A stretch of 64,000 nucleotides of DNA from Salmonella enterica subsp. diarizonae. Lineage in GTDB: Bacteria > Pseudomonadota > Gammaproteobacteria > Enterobacterales > Enterobacteriaceae. Location: positions 124,001 through 188,000 of the forward strand of contig NZ_VXJV01000002.1 in assembly GCF_008692785.1 (NCBI RefSeq), given 5' to 3'. This document shows positions 29,320-36,780 of this stretch, one piece after another (within the stretch, counting starts at the first letter, position 1; the number at the start of each line of letters is the position of its first letter). The position numbers and the translations under genes were made by a program. The notes under the pieces are model-generated. The model was not told where the DNA came from. It worked only from the letters and a program-made list of their open reading frames with translations, and made no database searches.

Positions 29320-30334
29320 GTTGTAATCTCCTGGTGAGTCCGTTCAGCGTTTCACGAATAATAATCAGTAGCGCGATCCACAGGCCGAAGGTGCCGAGAA
29401 TAGCCAGCCAGCCATCCGTTCCGCCTGGTAACGAGTAAGGGTTAAATTGCGCGTTGAACTTGGGTACGGTTTGTACCTGAATCAACAATGTCCAGCGCAT
29501 CAGCCAACATAACGCCAGTGCACTCAGAACCAGCAGGACGCGTCTTAGCTGCGATAAGGGATGACGTAGCGCCATGCTACAGAACAGCAGTGTTAATACC
29601 CACAGCGCTATCCAGCCGACAGCGTAATATTTGGCTGACAGGGCGACGGTAATCCACTGACGGATTGCCGTGCCGGAAAGGGTATCGCCGCTGACCCACA
29701 TGGCCACAAGCAGCCCCAGCGCCGCCAGCGTCCAGATTTGTCCCCACAGTATTTTTGGCAGCCTTACCGAGTCGCGTCGGGCGGCGACAATCATCAGGGC
29801 GAAGAATGCCTGTAAGGCGCTAAGAAACATCGCCACGGGGAAGGCGTAGCTAAACCAGATCGGGCGCGCCAGCACAACGGAGACTTCGCGGCCGGTATAA
29901 ATCAGCAGACCCACCGCGCAAAGCGCGCTGGCTAACGCCAACCATTTAGTGACGTTGTAACTTTTATTCAATAATCGTTTCATCTGCTGCGCCAGGAACC
30001 ACAGGGCGAGAAATCCGGTAAACAGCGGCAGGAATAATGCTCCCCAGGGCATCCACGACCAGGGGGTCGGCCAGGCATAGAAATGCCAGACGCGCGCGGT
30101 CTGGTGCAGATCCGCCGTCAGCGCCAGCGGTGCGGTAATCGCACAGGTAATGGCAATCAGTAATGCCCGATTTTCTTCTGTCGCGGCGTCTTTTTTCCGC
30201 CAGTGAAGATAACAGGCAAACAGTGCGGCGCAGGCGGCAATGCCAATAAAAAAGAAATATTGTACTGCCCACGGTAGCCAGCTAATGTCCTGCGGGTGAG
30301 CCAGCACTTCTTCAATGATGAGTGAATGCGTCAT
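29312..30334 (-). CDS. ttrC: Tetrathionate reductase membrane subunit C
   Basis: A 340-residue NrfD-like integral membrane protein with about nine hydrophobic segments, for example WAVQYFFFIGIAACAALFACY near the N-terminus. It takes electrons from menaquinol and passes them to TtrB and TtrA. It begins directly against the ttrB stop (the ttrC ATG at 30332-30334 abuts the ttrB stop) and overlaps ttrA, so all three are coupled. Confidence 0.95.
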   Translation of the reverse strand: MTHSLIIEEVLAHPQDISWLPWAVQYFFFIGIAACAALFACYLHWRKKDAATEENRALLIAITCAITAPLALTADLHQTARVWHFYAWPTPWSWMPWGALFLPLFTGFLALWFLAQQMKRLLNKSYNVTKWLALASALCAVGLLIYTGREVSVVLARPIWFSYAFPVAMFLSALQAFFALMIVAARRDSVRLPKILWGQIWTLAALGLLVAMWVSGDTLSGTAIRQWITVALSAKYYAVGWIALWVLTLLFCSMALRHPLSQLRRVLLVLSALALCWLMRWTLLIQVQTVPKFNAQFNPYSLPGGTDGWLAILGTFGLWIALLIIIRETLNGLTRRLQHG

Positions 30335-31069
30335 TCAAACCTCCTGCCAAAGCGCGGGCTGCGCACGGCCCATTAAGGGGGTGACAAAGGCGTCGTCCAG
30401 ACCCAGGTAGAAAACATGGGGCGACGTGCCGTTTTCCGGCTTTAATACCTTGATAGCGTCGCGATGTTGATGAAGCATGGTGGCGATGCGGCTATGGGGA
30501 TCTTTGATATCGCCAATAATACGCGCGCCGCCGACGCAGGACTCTACGCAAGCGGGTAGCAGCCCGGCCTCCAGACGATGGACGCAAAACGTGCATTTAT
30601 CGGCAGTTTGCGTTTCATGATTGATAAATCGGGCATCGTAAGGACACGCTTGTACACAGTAGGCGCAGCCGACGCAGCGTTTGTTATCCACCACCACAAT
30701 GCCGTCTTCCCGCTGAAAGGTGGCTTGTACCGGGCAGACCGGCACACAGGGAGGGTTATCGCAATGGTTGCACAGACGCGGTAATAGCACATTCGTGACC
30801 TCCTGGCTGCCTTCACACTGGACCTGGTATTGGTTCACTGTCGTACGAAACGCGCCCTGCGGCGTTTGATTTTCAATAGTGCAACTTACGGTACAGGACT
30901 GGCAGCCGATACAGCGTCGCAGGTCGATAAGCATGGCGTAGCGGTGTTGGGGAGAGCCTTCATGTCGCTCCGGCGAAAAAGGAAATTTCGCTTCAGCCAG
31001 CGGAACCAGTGAGGCGCCAGCGGTCAGGACGCCAAGTTGCTGGAGAAATTGCCGTTTACTGCTGTCCAT
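30335..31069 (-). CDS. ttrB: Tetrathionate reductase Fe-S subunit B
   Basis: A 244-residue periplasmic four-cluster ferredoxin that relays electrons from TtrC to TtrA. Cysteine groups: CIGCQSCTVSC, CNHCDNPPCVPVCP, CVGCAYCVQACP, and CTFCVHRLEAGLLPACVESC. The signal peptide carries SKRQFLQQLG, lysine-arginine instead of the usual twin arginine; the Salmonella TtrB signal is a documented natural exception. An upstream in-frame ATG at 31111 would push the signal inward; the start at 31069 has a GGGAG ribosome-binding site. First gene of the operon. Confidence 0.95.
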   Translation of the reverse strand: MDSSKRQFLQQLGVLTAGASLVPLAEAKFPFSPERHEGSPQHRYAMLIDLRRCIGCQSCTVSCTIENQTPQGAFRTTVNQYQVQCEGSQEVTNVLLPRLCNHCDNPPCVPVCPVQATFQREDGIVVVDNKRCVGCAYCVQACPYDARFINHETQTADKCTFCVHRLEAGLLPACVESCVGGARIIGDIKDPHSRIATMLHQHRDAIKVLKPENGTSPHVFYLGLDDAFVTPLMGRAQPALWQEV

Positions 31070-31111
31070 ATTGACTCCCGTCCACATTGCCAACAATGAA
31101 ACATTTGTCAC

Positions 31112-31250
31112 GATGTTGGTTCATGTGTAATGAATAAAGAATGTCGATGATTTACAGTGTAAAAATCGAGACGGGGAGAGCTCTATTGTGGTTAACCACA
31201 TACCCGGCTTGTTGTTGATCTAAAACAACATAATTGACAGGGATATAGGG
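31112..31250. promoter_or_regulatory. ttrB-ttrS divergent control region: FNR-like site and two palindromes
   Basis: TTGATCTAAAACAA at 31215-31228 fits the FNR box TTGATnnnnATCAA with one mismatch; ttrBCA is known to need FNR. Two further exact palindromes lie nearer ttrB: TGTGGTTAACCACA (31187-31200) and TTTACAGTGTAAA (31151-31163). One may be the TtrR operator. The region serves both ttrBCA (minus) and ttrSR (plus). The sites are seen directly; the assignment to TtrR is inference. Confidence 0.6.
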
Positions 31251-33029
31251 GTGAGAGGTAAAACCGTAAGTCGCCTGGCGGTGTTGGCGGCAGTAGGGCT
31301 AATTTGTCATGGCGCATGGGCAGGGACGTGGAACATCGGTATTTTGGCCATGCGCGGCGAGGCGTCTACGCGCAGCCACTGGCAGCCGTTGGCAAAAACA
31401 TTAAATCAACAGCTTCCCGGCGAAACCTTTCACATCCAGCCGCTGGATCTGCATCAAATGCAGGAGGCCGTTAACCGGGGAACCGTGCAGTTTGTGATAA
31501 CTAACCCGGCGCAATTTGTCCAACTGAACAGCCATGCGCCGCTCCGCTGGTTGGCTTCCCTGCGCTCTACGCGCGATGGGAAAACGATTGGCAATGTCAT
31601 TGGTAGCGTGATCCTTACCCGGCGCGATAGCGGGATCACCACGGCGCACGATCTGATCGGTAAGACAGTCGGCGCGATTGATGCTCAGGCATTTGGCGGT
31701 TATTTATTAGGCTATAAAGCGCTCAGCGACGTGGGCTTACGCCCGGAGCGCGATTTCCATCTCCGTTTTACCGGGTTTCCTGGCGATGCCTTAGTCTATA
31801 TGCTGCGCGAAAAAGCGGTGCAGGTGGCAATTGTGCCGGTGTGCCTATTAGAAAATATGGATCAGGAAGGATTGATTAATAAAAAGGATTTTATCGCGCT
31901 GCTTTCCCGACCGACGACCCTTCCTTGTTTAACCAGTACGCCGTTATATCCTGACTGGTCGTTCGCGGCGCTACCCGCGGTAAGTGATGCGCTGGCGGAT
32001 CGCGTAACGCGGGCGCTATTCAACGCGCCCGCCGCCGCGTCATTTCACTGGGGCGCGCCTGCGTCAACCAGTCAGGTGGAAGCGTTGCTGCGTGATGTTC
32101 GTCAGCACCCTCAGCAGCGTCGACTGTGGCTGGATGTCAAAAGTTGGTTAATTCAACATCAGTTGATGGTTGGCGGCATGACGCTGGCATTTCTGTTGCT
32201 CACGCTCAATTATATTTGGGTCATGCTGCTGGTGCGTCGACGCGGAAAACAACTGGAACGTAATAGCGTGGTACTCCATCAGCATGAGCGGGCGCTGGAG
32301 ACCGCCCGGCAAATGAGCGTGTTAGGTGAAATGACCTCCGGATTTGCCCATGAACTTAATCAACCGCTTTCCGCGATTCGACATTACGCCCAGGGGTGCC
32401 TGATTCGGTTGCGCGTTGCAGATGAACAGCATCCCTTGCTGCCGGCGCTGGAACAAATTGACCAGCAGGCGCAACGCGGTGCGGACACTTTGCGTAACCT
32501 GCGTCACTGGGTCAGCCAGGCGCAGGGCAACCCGGTGCTGACCGAAGAGTGGAAGGTGATAGCCATTCGCGAGGCGATTGATCACGTCTGGCAACTGTTG
32601 CGTATGGCGCAGCAGTTTCCGTCAGTGACTCTGCATACCGAGGTTAGCGCCGCGCTGCGCGTAACGCTGCCGTCAGTGCTGCTGGAACAGGTGCTGGCGA
32701 ATATCATTCTTAATGCGGCTCAGGCAGGCGCCACCCATTTATGGGTCGTGGCTGAACGCACTGAAAATGGCGTCAGCATTGTTTTACAGGATAACGCCGG
32801 GGGAATCGATCAGGCGCTATTACGTCAGGCTTTTCAGCCGTTTATGACCACTCGCAAAGAGGGGATGGGCTTAGGGCTGGCGATTTGCCAGCGGCTGGTG
32901 CGGTATGGTCGTGGCGATATCAGCATCAGGAACCAGACCGCACCGGACGGCCTGGCGGGAACGGTAGTCACGATACATTTCTTACATGAAAATGGAGGCA
33001 GGGATGGCGATAATTCATCTATTGGATGA
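31251..33029 (+). CDS. ttrS: Tetrathionate sensor histidine kinase TtrS
   Basis: A 592-residue membrane sensor kinase. A signal/anchor (about 1-25) precedes a PhnD-like periplasmic binding domain (about 26-295). A membrane segment GGMTLAFLLLTLNYIWVMLLV follows near 305-325. The kinase H-box is FAHELNQPLSAIRH with phospho-acceptor His367, and the ATPase motifs are DNAGGID and GMGLGLAIC. It phosphorylates TtrR in response to tetrathionate. The start is GTG. It overlaps ttrR by 26 bases. Confidence 0.95.
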   Translation: MRGKTVSRLAVLAAVGLICHGAWAGTWNIGILAMRGEASTRSHWQPLAKTLNQQLPGETFHIQPLDLHQMQEAVNRGTVQFVITNPAQFVQLNSHAPLRWLASLRSTRDGKTIGNVIGSVILTRRDSGITTAHDLIGKTVGAIDAQAFGGYLLGYKALSDVGLRPERDFHLRFTGFPGDALVYMLREKAVQVAIVPVCLLENMDQEGLINKKDFIALLSRPTTLPCLTSTPLYPDWSFAALPAVSDALADRVTRALFNAPAAASFHWGAPASTSQVEALLRDVRQHPQQRRLWLDVKSWLIQHQLMVGGMTLAFLLLTLNYIWVMLLVRRRGKQLERNSVVLHQHERALETARQMSVLGEMTSGFAHELNQPLSAIRHYAQGCLIRLRVADEQHPLLPALEQIDQQAQRGADTLRNLRHWVSQAQGNPVLTEEWKVIAIREAIDHVWQLLRMAQQFPSVTLHTEVSAALRVTLPSVLLEQVLANIILNAAQAGATHLWVVAERTENGVSIVLQDNAGGIDQALLRQAFQPFMTTRKEGMGLGLAICQRLVRYGRGDISIRNQTAPDGLAGTVVTIHFLHENGGRDGDNSSIG

Positions 33030-33624
33030 TGATACGGCGGTTACTAACGCGTGCGCGTTTTTACTGGAAAGTCTGGGATATGACGTAAAATGCTGGAGGC
33101 AGGGGGCGGATTTTTTGGCGCAGGCCAGTCTCTATCAGACCGGTGTAGTATTACTGGATATGCGAATGCCGGTCCTGGATGGGCAGGGCGTTCATGATGC
33201 GTTGCGCCAGTGCGGAAGTACCCTGGCGGTTGTTTTTCTTACTGGACATGGCGATGTACCGATGGCCGTGGAGCAGATGAAACGCGGCGCTGTCGATTTT
33301 CTGCAAAAACCGGTATCGGTAAAACCGCTACAGGCGGCGTTGGAGCGTGCGCTGACGGTTTCATCGGCAGCGGTGGTGCGTCGTGAGATTATGCTTTGTT
33401 ACCAGCAATTGACGCCGAAAGAGCGTGAACTGGCCAGCCTGGTGGCAAAAGGATTTATGAACCGTGAAATTGCGGAAGCGATGAATATCGCGGTGCGTAC
33501 CGTAGAGGTGCACCGCGCCAGAGTAATGGAAAAAATGCAGGCCGGTAGCCTGGCGGAACTGATTAGGCGTTTCGAAAAACTGGCCTCGCCAGAGACCAGA
33601 ATACGAACAACGTATGATTCATGA
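33004..33624 (+). CDS. ttrR: Tetrathionate response regulator TtrR
   Basis: A 206-residue FixJ/NarL-type regulator: receiver domain with phospho-acceptor Asp52 (VVLLDMRMP), and a C-terminal LuxR-type HTH (LTPKERELASLVAKGFMNRE, then RTVEVHRARVMEKM). It activates ttrBCA. An in-frame start at 32986 exists, but the ATG at 33004 follows GGAGGCAGGG and gives the family N-terminus MAIIHLLDDDTAV. Confidence 0.95.
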   Translation: MAIIHLLDDDTAVTNACAFLLESLGYDVKCWRQGADFLAQASLYQTGVVLLDMRMPVLDGQGVHDALRQCGSTLAVVFLTGHGDVPMAVEQMKRGAVDFLQKPVSVKPLQAALERALTVSSAAVVRREIMLCYQQLTPKERELASLVAKGFMNREIAEAMNIAVRTVEVHRARVMEKMQAGSLAELIRRFEKLASPETRIRTTYDS

Positions 33625-33645
33625 ATAATAAACTGCGTCATTTCT

Positions 33646-33696
33646 TTGATTTGCATCAAATTTTGTTTAATAGCGAAGACTGTTATATTCTGTTGG
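33646..33696 (+). promoter_or_regulatory. FNR-dependent fumD promoter
   Basis: TTGATTTGCATCAA at 33646-33659 is a perfect FNR box. TATATT at 33684-33689 serves as -10. With a start near 33694-33696 the box is centred about 41.5-43 bases upstream, the class II activator position. This predicts anaerobic induction of the small gene downstream. Confidence 0.75.
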
Positions 33697-33721
33697 TTTG
33701 AGCTGGCGACGAGTAAAACGT

Positions 33722-33934
33722 ATGGCAAAACCGACAAAAGATGACGAACTGTACCGCGAGATGTGCAGAGTGGTGGGCAAAGTCGTGCTGGAAATGCGCG
33801 ATCTGGGGCAGGAGCCGAAGCATATAGTTATTGCGGGTATGTTACGAACCGCGCTGGCGAATCAACGTATCCAACGTAGCGCGTTAGAAAAACAGGCTAT
33901 GGAAGCGGTGATTAACGCTCTGGCGGGGTCATAG
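33722..33934 (+). CDS. fumD: Fumarase D homologue (YdhZ)
   Basis: A 70-residue protein (orf70 of SPI-2 maps) nearly matching E. coli FumD/YdhZ: MAKPTKDDELYREMCRVVGK, then VLEMRDLGQEPKHIVIAG. E. coli FumD is reported to have fumarase activity despite its size. The upstream ATG at 33698 lacks a good ribosome-binding site. In E. coli the gene lies beside pykF and divergent from it; here orientation relative to pykF is the same but about 12 kb of ttr and permease genes separate them. A perfect FNR box lies upstream. Confidence 0.85.
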   Translation: MAKPTKDDELYREMCRVVGKVVLEMRDLGQEPKHIVIAGMLRTALANQRIQRSALEKQAMEAVINALAGS

Positions 33935-34015
33935 CCAGTATCATGGTGGAAACGGCCTGTTGGCAATAACGAAATGATAGTAGTATCGCCTTTGAGCATT
34001 CGCGATATTGTCATC

Positions 34016-34038
34016 ACGGCGGGCTATTTGCCCGCCGT
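34016..34038. terminator. Hairpin between convergent fumD and DUF523/DUF1722 gene
   Basis: Perfect nine-base-pair stem ACGGCGGGC/GCCCGCCGT, loop TATTT, between convergent stops. No strong U-run, so termination strength is uncertain. Confidence 0.6.
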
Positions 34039-34056
34039 TAGCGATGCGTAGGGTTA

Positions 34057-35016
34057 TCAGGTGATGGCTAAACGCAACCCTAACGTACCAGGGTACGGCT
34101 CAAAATAATTCTGCGTGCGCAGATAGTCATCCGGATGTTCCGCCAGGTAGTGCTTCAGTAGCGTTAACGGCGCGAGGATCGGTAGCTGGCCCGCGCGATA
34201 GCCGAGAATCACCTCGCGCAATTCCACGCGTTGCCTGCTGTTCAGCGCGCGGTGAAAATAGCCCTGGATATGCATCAGCACATTGGTGTGATTTTTACGT
34301 GAAGCGGGATGGCGCAAGATAGCCATTAGTTTTTCCCGGTAGCAGACAAAGAAGGCATCCAGATCGTCCCACTCATGCAGATGCGCAACAAAAGGGCCAA
34401 TTTCGCGGTAGCCAGCCTGGTGGTGCGCGAGAAGCTGTAGTTTGTATCGGCTATGAAACGCGAGCAAACTGTGACGACTCAGGCCCTGCGCGCGTAGCGC
34501 ATTTAATTCATGTAGCGCGAAGATGCGTGCGATGAAATTTTCGCGTAATACCGGATCGTGCAGACGACCATCTTCTTCTACCGGCAGCCAGGGATATTTG
34601 GCCATTATTGCGGCGGTAAACAGTCCGGTACCAGTTTTGCGGCCCCGATTACCCTTTTCATCATACAGGCGAACGCGCTCCATTCCGCAACTGGGCGATT
34701 TTGCACACACAATAAATCCCGTCAGTTCGCCCATCGTTGGTAAAAACCGATCGGCAAAGGCGTTCATCCGATCGGTGACGTCATCGTGCGGGACATGACT
34801 ATAGCGCATCCGAATGTCGCCGCAGGTCATCTGGATAAGACGCAGCGCAGGGCGAGGAACGGGCAGGCCGATCGCAACCTCCGGACAGATCGGTTTGTAG
34901 GTCACCCACGGCGCCAGAGAGTTCATGAGGAAATCCATACGTTTATGTCCGCCATCAAAGCGTACCGCGGCGCCAGTCAGACATCCGCTAATGCCGACTA
35001 CGGGTTTATTATTCAT
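34057..35016 (-). CDS. DUF523/DUF1722 protein (orf319)
   Basis: A 319-residue cytoplasmic protein. The N-terminal half is DUF523 with conserved cysteines (GISGCLTGAAVRFDGGHK, YKPICPEVAIGL, CAKSPSCGMERVRLYD), and the C-terminal half (about 190-310) is DUF1722, also found in E. coli YbgA. YbgA-like proteins often sit beside photolyase or light/MerR-controlled genes, and here a MerR-type regulator is immediately upstream on the same strand. The cysteines suggest metal or Fe-S binding, a hypothesis only. Function unknown. Confidence 0.75.
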   Translation of the reverse strand: MNNKPVVGISGCLTGAAVRFDGGHKRMDFLMNSLAPWVTYKPICPEVAIGLPVPRPALRLIQMTCGDIRMRYSHVPHDDVTDRMNAFADRFLPTMGELTGFIVCAKSPSCGMERVRLYDEKGNRGRKTGTGLFTAAIMAKYPWLPVEEDGRLHDPVLRENFIARIFALHELNALRAQGLSRHSLLAFHSRYKLQLLAHHQAGYREIGPFVAHLHEWDDLDAFFVCYREKLMAILRHPASRKNHTNVLMHIQGYFHRALNSRQRVELREVILGYRAGQLPILAPLTLLKHYLAEHPDDYLRTQNYFEPYPGTLGLRLAIT

Positions 35017-35190
35017 GATTTCCCCCTCATTGAAAGCACGACGACTGACGCCGAATGGCGCAAGATGTTATCTTGCATTGATTTAAAACTTACACAATTT
35101 TGTTTTTTTGTCTAAGTTTTCGTGAGGATTATTTTTTATGTATTGGAATATCAATGAGATAGAATGAAGGTGGAAAGTGCATTTAAGGGC
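35017..35190 (-). promoter_or_regulatory. Promoter region of orf319 with inverted repeat
   Basis: A 174-base gap upstream of orf319. AAACTTACACA (35086-35096) and TGTCTAAGTTT (35109-35119) form an inverted repeat matching at ten of eleven positions, spaced by 12 bases. MlrA/CarH-type MerR proteins use similar spaced repeats with TGT/ACA inner ends, so this may be bound by the MerR protein encoded next door. Confidence 0.45.
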
Positions 35191-35919
35191 TTATAGCGTG
35201 ATAACCTCAAGCGAAACGACAACGTTGCGCCATTGGGCAAGCTGCTTTTTCTGCCCGGCAGTGAGCTTTCCGGTAGTCACCAGAAACCATTTTCTCTGGG
35301 CGAAAAGTTCGGGCGCCAGTACGGCTGGTGGGGAAGGAAGAACATCGATCCGCAACCCTTGTCCGGTACGTGTCAACGCTTCCAGCCAGATTTCGCACTG
35401 ATCTGAGAGATGCCAGCCGCTAATAAATGCATTGTAGCCTGGCGCTTTTCTATCGCCTTCAAGACAAAAAGAGGTGTAAGAAATAATGATGCCATCCAGT
35501 ACTTCGCGCAGCGTCATCACGGCGGGAAGATGCGCTGACACTTTGCTGCGCAACGGACGTAATAAGTAGGTCACCAGTTCCGCTCGGGGATATTCGCGGC
35601 CGCAGTCATAAATCAACTGCCGTAGCGCGTCAATTCGCCCTTCGTGGAGATGTTGAAGCATCGTTTCCTGGATCGTTATCCAGTTATCGCCCAGGCGAAT
35701 GATTGGACGCGACAGCAAAGGTTTGACCTGGCTTATCGGCACGCCTTTTCTCATCCAGTCGAGGATACTAAGCGCTTGTCGAACATCGTCATCGCTGTAC
35801 AAGCGATGTCCGCCGTCAGTACGCTGCGGTTTCAACAAACCATAGCGTCGCTGCCATGCCCTGAGCGTAGTGGCATTGATACCGCATAGTCTGGCAAATT
35901 CGCCGATAGAATACGACAT
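35191..35919 (-). CDS. MerR-family transcriptional regulator (orf242)
   Basis: A 242-residue regulator with an N-terminal MerR winged helix (SIGEFARLCGINATTLRAWQ, then RYGLLKPQRTDGGHRLYSDDD). The long C-terminal region (about 75-242) resembles the B12-binding-like module of MlrA/BluR/CarH regulators but lacks an obvious cobalamin DxHxxG motif. E. coli MlrA and BluR control curli/biofilm genes. The upstream ATG at 35931 is less likely than MSYSIGEF at 35919. It probably controls orf319 through the inverted repeat between them. Confidence 0.82.
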   Translation of the reverse strand: MSYSIGEFARLCGINATTLRAWQRRYGLLKPQRTDGGHRLYSDDDVRQALSILDWMRKGVPISQVKPLLSRPIIRLGDNWITIQETMLQHLHEGRIDALRQLIYDCGREYPRAELVTYLLRPLRSKVSAHLPAVMTLREVLDGIIISYTSFCLEGDRKAPGYNAFISGWHLSDQCEIWLEALTRTGQGLRIDVLPSPPAVLAPELFAQRKWFLVTTGKLTAGQKKQLAQWRNVVVSLEVITL

Positions 35920-36098
35920 GATGAAGCCCATTAAATAAAGGGATTTTACTATATCACGACTAACCGGAGATTAAGGTAGTGATAAATTGTGTGGCATAGT
36001 AGGGCATCCGCATGGCTTCTGTAGATGATGAGCAATACTGAATGGCGTAAGGCTCATCAAAATATGACAAAATGCTCAATACCATAGGATACCCCTGG

Positions 36099-36737
36099 CT
36101 AATTCTCTATTAAATTCATTCTTCGGGCGCAGTTAAGTAATTCTGTCACTTTATGAACTTGTAGCTTTCTCATCATATTCATTCGATGCGTTTCGACGGT
36201 TTTTATACTGATATGTAACTTTTCGCTGATCCCTTGATTGGTATACCCCTCGTCAATAAGTTTCAGAACCTGTCGCTCGCGTAAAGTGAGTAGTTGATGA
36301 CTGGTGGTGTCAGCGTTTAATTCAGCCAGGATAGCTTCCCGATTCAACGTCGGATCAAGGTAACGCTTGTTTACTGCTACCGTTTGTAACGCCGCTAACA
36401 GAACCTGCTGGCTACTGCTTTTTAAAACATAACCATTAGCACCTGCGGCCAACGTTTTAATGGTCATATGCTCTTGTTGATATGCAGTGTAAACCAGAAT
36501 ATTCATTGCTGGCCAACGCTGGTGTAATTGGGGAATGATATCCAGGCCATTGATTCCCGGTAAGCTAAGATCAAGGATAAGTATGTCAGGCTCATATGCA
36601 CAACAAGCATTATAAACCTCAAGACCATTTTTAACATGTTCTACAATTTTAAAATGAGGCCAGGGTAATAAGGCATTTATAATACCGTTAACGATGATTT
36701 CATGATCGTCCACTAATAAGATTTTATACTCTTTCAT
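36099..36737 (-). CDS. ssrB: SPI-2 response regulator SsrB
   Basis: A 212-residue NarL/FixJ-type regulator, the master activator of the SPI-2 T3SS and of effectors elsewhere on the chromosome. The receiver domain has ILLVDDHEI and phospho-acceptor Asp56 (DILILDLSLPG), and the C-terminal HTH has LTLRERQVLKLIDEGYTNQG, then KTVETHRMNMMRKLQ. The redox-sensitive cysteine near residue 203 (LLNCARR) is present. It lies downstream of ssrA with a 43-base gap; a separate ssrB promoter is known in Typhimurium. It ends LIEN, where I recall LIEY in Typhimurium. Confidence 0.97.
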   Translation of the reverse strand: MKEYKILLVDDHEIIVNGIINALLPWPHFKIVEHVKNGLEVYNACCAYEPDILILDLSLPGINGLDIIPQLHQRWPAMNILVYTAYQQEHMTIKTLAAGANGYVLKSSSQQVLLAALQTVAVNKRYLDPTLNREAILAELNADTTSHQLLTLRERQVLKLIDEGYTNQGISEKLHISIKTVETHRMNMMRKLQVHKVTELLNCARRMNLIEN

Positions 36738-36780
36738 TTTGCTGCCTCCGCGAAAATTAAGATAAACATTAAGTGATGGT

